Of a stretch of 64,000 nt of DNA, positions 62,578 to 64,000 are shown in pieces. Location of the stretch: IMG/VR virus record IMGVR_UViG_3300037502_002621, positions 1 to 64,000 of that record; one strand, given 5' to 3'. The stretch is from a virus. Position 1 is the first letter of the stretch. The number at the start of each line of letters is the position of its first letter. The notes below the pieces were generated by a model that was not told the origin of the DNA, did not search any database, and worked only from the letters and a program-made list of their open reading frames with translations. The translations under genes and the position numbers were made by a program.

Positions 62578-63029
62578 TATGACGCTTTCTTTGACCATAA
62601 CTCAACTTCCACCCTTTCGGTAAAAGAATAACACTTTTCAACGATTAGTTCAACTACTTGTGAATCGTCATGCCAAGCAATACCATTTAATGCGTCTAAT
62701 ATTGCTTTGGCAATATTGTCTAAATCGGGTTTCTTTAACGGGAACACATATTTTTCTGGATTAGTTGCTAATTCTTTTTTGCTAATTTTAGGTTTAACAA
62801 AATAAGCAATAACTTTAACACCAATCGGTGTATTAGGACTAAACAACAAATTAACTTGTTCGTCTTTTGGTTTGATCACAATGGGACTTACTTCAAGAAA
62901 CGAATTGCGAACATTGTTGGCATAATCCACATTTTCTTTTGGCGAATATACACCAATAAACCGACCTTTACGATATGCTCGTGGTCGCTTTTGACCAAAC
63001 GGCTTACCTATAACGACAAACTTAATCAT
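62577..63029 (-). CDS. rusA: RusA-type Holliday junction resolvase, 150 aa (E2)
   Basis: Counterpart of 29762-30214. Catalytic residues kept; first six residues differ (MIKFVVIGKP). Confidence 0.95.
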   Translation of the reverse strand: MIKFVVIGKPFGQKRPRAYRKGRFIGVYSPKENVDYANNVRNSFLEVSPIVIKPKDEQVNLLFSPNTPIGVKVIAYFVKPKISKKELATNPEKYVFPLKKPDLDNIAKAILDALNGIAWHDDSQVVELIVEKCYSFTERVEVELWSKKAS

Positions 63030-63388
63030 AATTCAATTACCTCAATTTCTATTCTACGAGTTTCACCAGATAGTCTTGCGATAGATATATTAGCAATTTG
63101 TCTTAAAGAAGTATAAGCAACATTGACTAACGCTTCACTAATAAAATCGGCAATGGGCGATAAGATAACATTACTGCCCGAGAACTCAAAATGTTGGGCA
63201 AACTTAGACTTGACGATTTTTTGATCATATACTCTTATGTTGAGTGATACCAACTTATCGTTCGAAAACTTATCTTGATTTGCTTTTACATATTGCTTAA
63301 TCAAGTTTGTTTGTAGATAATGTCTAAACACCTTGGTTGATATGTCTAACTTACGATTAAAGTGGTGTAATGATATGGTGGTAATCAT
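63026..63388 (-). CDS. Degenerate RusA-like paralogue, 120 aa (E2)
   Basis: Equivalent of 31158-31520 but strongly diverged (identity by eye well under one half outside the ends), unlike all neighbours. RusA-like block SPIADFISEALVNVAYTSLR with both Asp of the second motif lost (S94, L95) and D81 kept. Here it touches rusA directly by an ATGA overlap. Confidence 0.6.
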   Translation of the reverse strand: MITTISLHHFNRKLDISTKVFRHYLQTNLIKQYVKANQDKFSNDKLVSLNIRVYDQKIVKSKFAQHFEFSGSNVILSPIADFISEALVNVAYTSLRQIANISIARLSGETRRIEIEVIEL

Positions 63389-63714
63389 TTCTTTAATCTT
63401 TCTACGGCACGAATGGTGGTAATCGTTCTAAACTCGATGTCTGCCATTAGTTCCATAAACTCTTTGCGTGATTTAAGTTTATTAACCCCTACATGTTGCC
63501 CACCACTTTGTAATGCGATAGCAACTTCATAGTTGTTATTGTTGGTATTTTGGACTAAACGCACACCATACACATTGTTAAACTTATCTTCAAACACTAA
63601 ATGTCGAGCAAAGTAGTCCCATCGTTGATTCTTGTATTTATCGGATTTTAAGACCAACATCGCAATAGACGACAATAACTTAACCTTGCGTTCTAATTTG
63701 GTTGTATTACTCAC
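63385..63714 (-). CDS. Hypothetical early protein, 109 aa, GTG start (E2)
   Basis: Counterpart of 31517-31843. The likely start is GTG overlapping the phosphoesterase stop (GTGA), giving MSNTTKLERKVK; an ATG nine codons upstream lies inside the phosphoesterase gene. MazG is absent between them. Confidence 0.7.
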   Translation of the reverse strand: MSNTTKLERKVKLLSSIAMLVLKSDKYKNQRWDYFARHLVFEDKFNNVYGVRLVQNTNNNNYEVAIALQSGGQHVGVNKLKSRKEFMELMADIEFRTITTIRAVERLKK

Positions 63715-64000
63715 TTGGTTAATTCCTTCCATTGTTTCCAATCGTCTTTAATATGCTTGAATTGGATTATTGATTCAGGAACAATGCGAGTAATCGTGCC
63801 TAATGAATCAACTTCTACGGTCACAACCCACGCACCACTTGTGTTTTGAATACGCTTACCTTTTTCCCAGTCCGATTGACTATGTGTCGATGGAACTTCA
63901 AAGTAATGGACATTACGATACATAAAGTATAACGACTTGTGGTGATGTCCAACAAAGATAATGTTTGGTTTATCGCCACCATTTAGTGAGTCTAAATACT
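63711..64000 (-). CDS. Calcineurin-like phosphoesterase, C-terminal part (E2, cut by window edge)
   Basis: Residues about 314-408 of the protein complete at 32280-33506, including GHHHK. Only one or two bases near the stop differ from the E1 copy; the last ~240 bases before the window edge are identical. The rest lies beyond the right edge. Confidence 0.9.
   Translation of the reverse strand, partial: YLDSLNGGDKPNIIFVGHHHKSLYFMYRNVHYFEVPSTHSQSDWEKGKRIQNTSGAWVVTVEVDSLGTITRIVPESIIQFKHIKDDWKQWKELTK

Noticed and set aside
1-64000. Alternative genetic code (TGA as Trp or TAG readthrough)
   Set aside because: TGA ends many genes in ATGA overlaps, TAG ends the L2 fibre gene, and Trp codons are TGG; the standard bacterial code fits.
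1-64000. CRISPR arrays, tRNA genes, rRNA and insertion sequences
   Set aside because: The only regular repeats are the short AT-rich iteron-like units, which lack unique spacers of CRISPR size; no tRNA cloverleaf or transposase was recognised by eye.

Overview
The window is an AT-rich, phage-derived region made of two complete head-to-tail copies of a roughly 31-33 kb tailed-phage-like genome, with pieces of the same unit at both ends. Almost every gene is on the minus strand. The same gene order recurs with an offset of about 33.1 kb (for example the 86-aa gene at 370-630 and again at 33506-33766). The copies differ at scattered, mostly synonymous positions, so this is not a simple duplicated assembly of one sequence. 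TGA is used as a stop (many ATGA start/stop overlaps), TAG also ends genes, and Trp is TGG, so the genetic code is the standard bacterial one. Low GC, AGGAGG-type ribosome sites and extended -10 promoters fit a Firmicutes/Mollicutes-like host. No endolysin, other cell-wall hydrolase, integrase, repressor, polymerase or helicase could be recognised in either copy. A wall-less, Acholeplasma-like or related host is a possible reading of the missing lysin, but this is inference.

Layout in + coordinates: 1-5282, promoter-proximal half of early operon E0; 5283-6297, control region IG1 with a 33-aa hydrophobic peptide gene on the + strand and a convergent structured RNA; 6298-24863, late operon L1; 24864-27296, control region plus cargo slot 1 (two + strand genes); 27297-38427, complete early operon E1; 38428-39105, control region IG2 (structured RNA kept, toxin-like gene absent); 39106-58032, late operon L2; 58033-61838, control region plus cargo slot 2 (eight small minus-strand genes); 61839-64000, end of early operon E2. 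Both window edges fall inside the same phosphoesterase gene.

Early operons carry a DNA-recombination and nucleotide kit: two OB-fold single-strand binding proteins, a Sak3/DUF1071-type annealing protein, RusA resolvase plus a degenerate RusA-like paralogue, a winged-helix protein, a calcineurin-like phosphoesterase and, in E1 only, MazG, a PP-loop ATPase and a C5 DNA methyltransferase. Late operons run in transcription order: small terminase, zinc ribbon, large terminase, portal, scaffold, major capsid, three connector-type proteins, a 410-aa structural protein, a 162-aa Gly-rich protein, a ~900-aa tail protein, a very long fibre and a block of small membrane and coiled-coil proteins.

The copies diverge where phages usually adapt: the fibre tip (S74 self-cleaving chaperone in L1; a different C-terminus plus two extra genes in L2), the cargo slot, the early accessory genes and the toxin-like gene. 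One 879-bp stretch from capsid start to portal end is identical in both copies, including its non-coding part, pointing to gene conversion or to strain-collapse during assembly. The main open question is whether this is a real tandem array or heterodimeric element, or a chimera of two circular phage genomes.
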